In this document: one piece after another, positions 4,899-5,230 of the stretch
Position numbering within the stretch: the first letter of the stretch is position 1
Layout: the number at the start of each line of letters is the position of its first letter
NCBI GenBank assembly: GCA_030613225.1
Contig: JAUWMJ010000263.1
Coordinates: forward strand, 1 to 5,230
Reading direction: 5' to 3'
Origin: Desulfobacterales bacterium
GTDB taxonomy: Bacteria; Desulfobacterota; Desulfobacteria; Desulfobacterales; JAUWMJ01
Length of the DNA stretch: 5,230 bases
Notes under the pieces: model-generated
Seen by the model: only the letters and a program-made list of their open reading frames with translations
Told to the model about the DNA's origin: nothing
Database searches by the model: none
Made by a program: the position numbers and the translations under genes

Positions 4899-5230
4899 AT
4901 GGATTTTGCTTTATCAAAAGAACTTGAAATGCTTAGAAAAGCAGTACGTGAATTTATGACAAAGAAGATCGCCCCGAATGTGGATGAATGGGATGCGAAT
5001 CACTACTTGCCATATAAGGAAGCCATGAAGCCCATGGGAGAACTCGGATTTTTCGGAACAGTTATACCTGAGGAATACGGCGGTGAGGAAATGGGCTGGC
5101 TGGCGGCAATGATCGTAACCGAGGAGATTGCAAGGGTTTCAAGTTCTCTAAGGGTCCAGGTCAACATGCAGGTGCTTGGTTGTGCCTTTACCATTTATAA
5201 ATACGGCGGGGAAGAAATAAAGAAGAAATA
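4899..5230 (+). CDS. Acyl-CoA dehydrogenase, glutaryl-CoA dehydrogenase-like (N-terminal part)
   Basis: The first 110 codons of a rightward gene are present; the remainder lies past the window edge. The protein would be an FAD-dependent cytosolic acyl-CoA dehydrogenase forming a 2,3-double bond and passing electrons to an electron-transfer flavoprotein. What is visible is the N-terminal alpha-helical domain: MDFALSKELEML, PMGELGFFGTVIPEEYGG (45-62), GWLAAMIVTEEIAR (66-79) and SSLRVQVNMQVLGCA (82-96). These segments are very close to my recollection of the Desulfococcus multivorans glutaryl-CoA dehydrogenase. Arg85 aligns with the Arg (Arg94 in human enzyme) that holds the distal carboxylate of glutaryl-CoA. 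Relative to that sequence two residues seem missing in the loop after YGGEEM (61-65). The catalytic Glu and the neighbouring Tyr/Val position that separates decarboxylating from non-decarboxylating enzymes are outside the window. Other acyl-CoA substrates remain possible. It is divergent from iclR with its own promoter and a consensus Shine-Dalgarno. Confidence 0.88.
   Translation, partial: MDFALSKELEMLRKAVREFMTKKIAPNVDEWDANHYLPYKEAMKPMGELGFFGTVIPEEYGGEEMGWLAAMIVTEEIARVSSSLRVQVNMQVLGCAFTIYKYGGEEIKKK

Overview
The window reads as a piece of an AT-rich anaerobe genome, most likely a Desulfobacterota (Deltaproteobacteria, Desulfobacterales-type) sulfate reducer or syntroph. The reasons are a class I CoA-transferase of the glutaconate type, an acyl-CoA dehydrogenase whose N-terminus closely resembles the glutaryl-CoA dehydrogenase of Desulfococcus multivorans (compared from memory, not by search), and gaps packed with short palindromic repeats of a kind I associate with that group. 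The taxonomic call is an inference.

Layout: a leftward series runs iclR-type regulator (3677-4453), CoA-transferase alpha subunit (2680-3657), CoA-transferase beta subunit (1471-2238), DegV-family protein (185-1054), and the first 31 codons of a lipoprotein that leaves the window at its left edge (1-95). Rightward and divergent from the regulator is the start of an acyl-CoA dehydrogenase (4899-5230, cut by the right edge). Only the regulator and alpha subunit are tightly spaced (19 bp). The other gaps (89, 416, 441 and 445 bp) contain no convincing genes but each holds repeat DNA: a hairpin at 126-168, a 191-bp element with 18-bp terminal inverted repeats at 1078-1268, a composite element with tandem TTTAGTCAC units at about 2355-2598, and a palindromic element at about 4618-4756 that shares its end sequence with the 126-168 hairpin.

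How the genes may work together: the two CoA-transferase subunits would move CoA onto a carboxylic acid, possibly glutarate, glutaconate or a similar acid, and the divergent acyl-CoA dehydrogenase would oxidise the resulting acyl-CoA. The IclR-type regulator sits between them. The divergent region has a good promoter in each direction and short AT-rich palindromes next to both, which fits local control by that regulator. DegV proteins bind fatty acids, which is loosely in keeping with acyl metabolism. I saw no RNA gene, CRISPR array, transposase or clearly new multi-gene system. The most unusual aspects are the repeat-filled gaps, including one that separates two subunit genes normally found next to each other.
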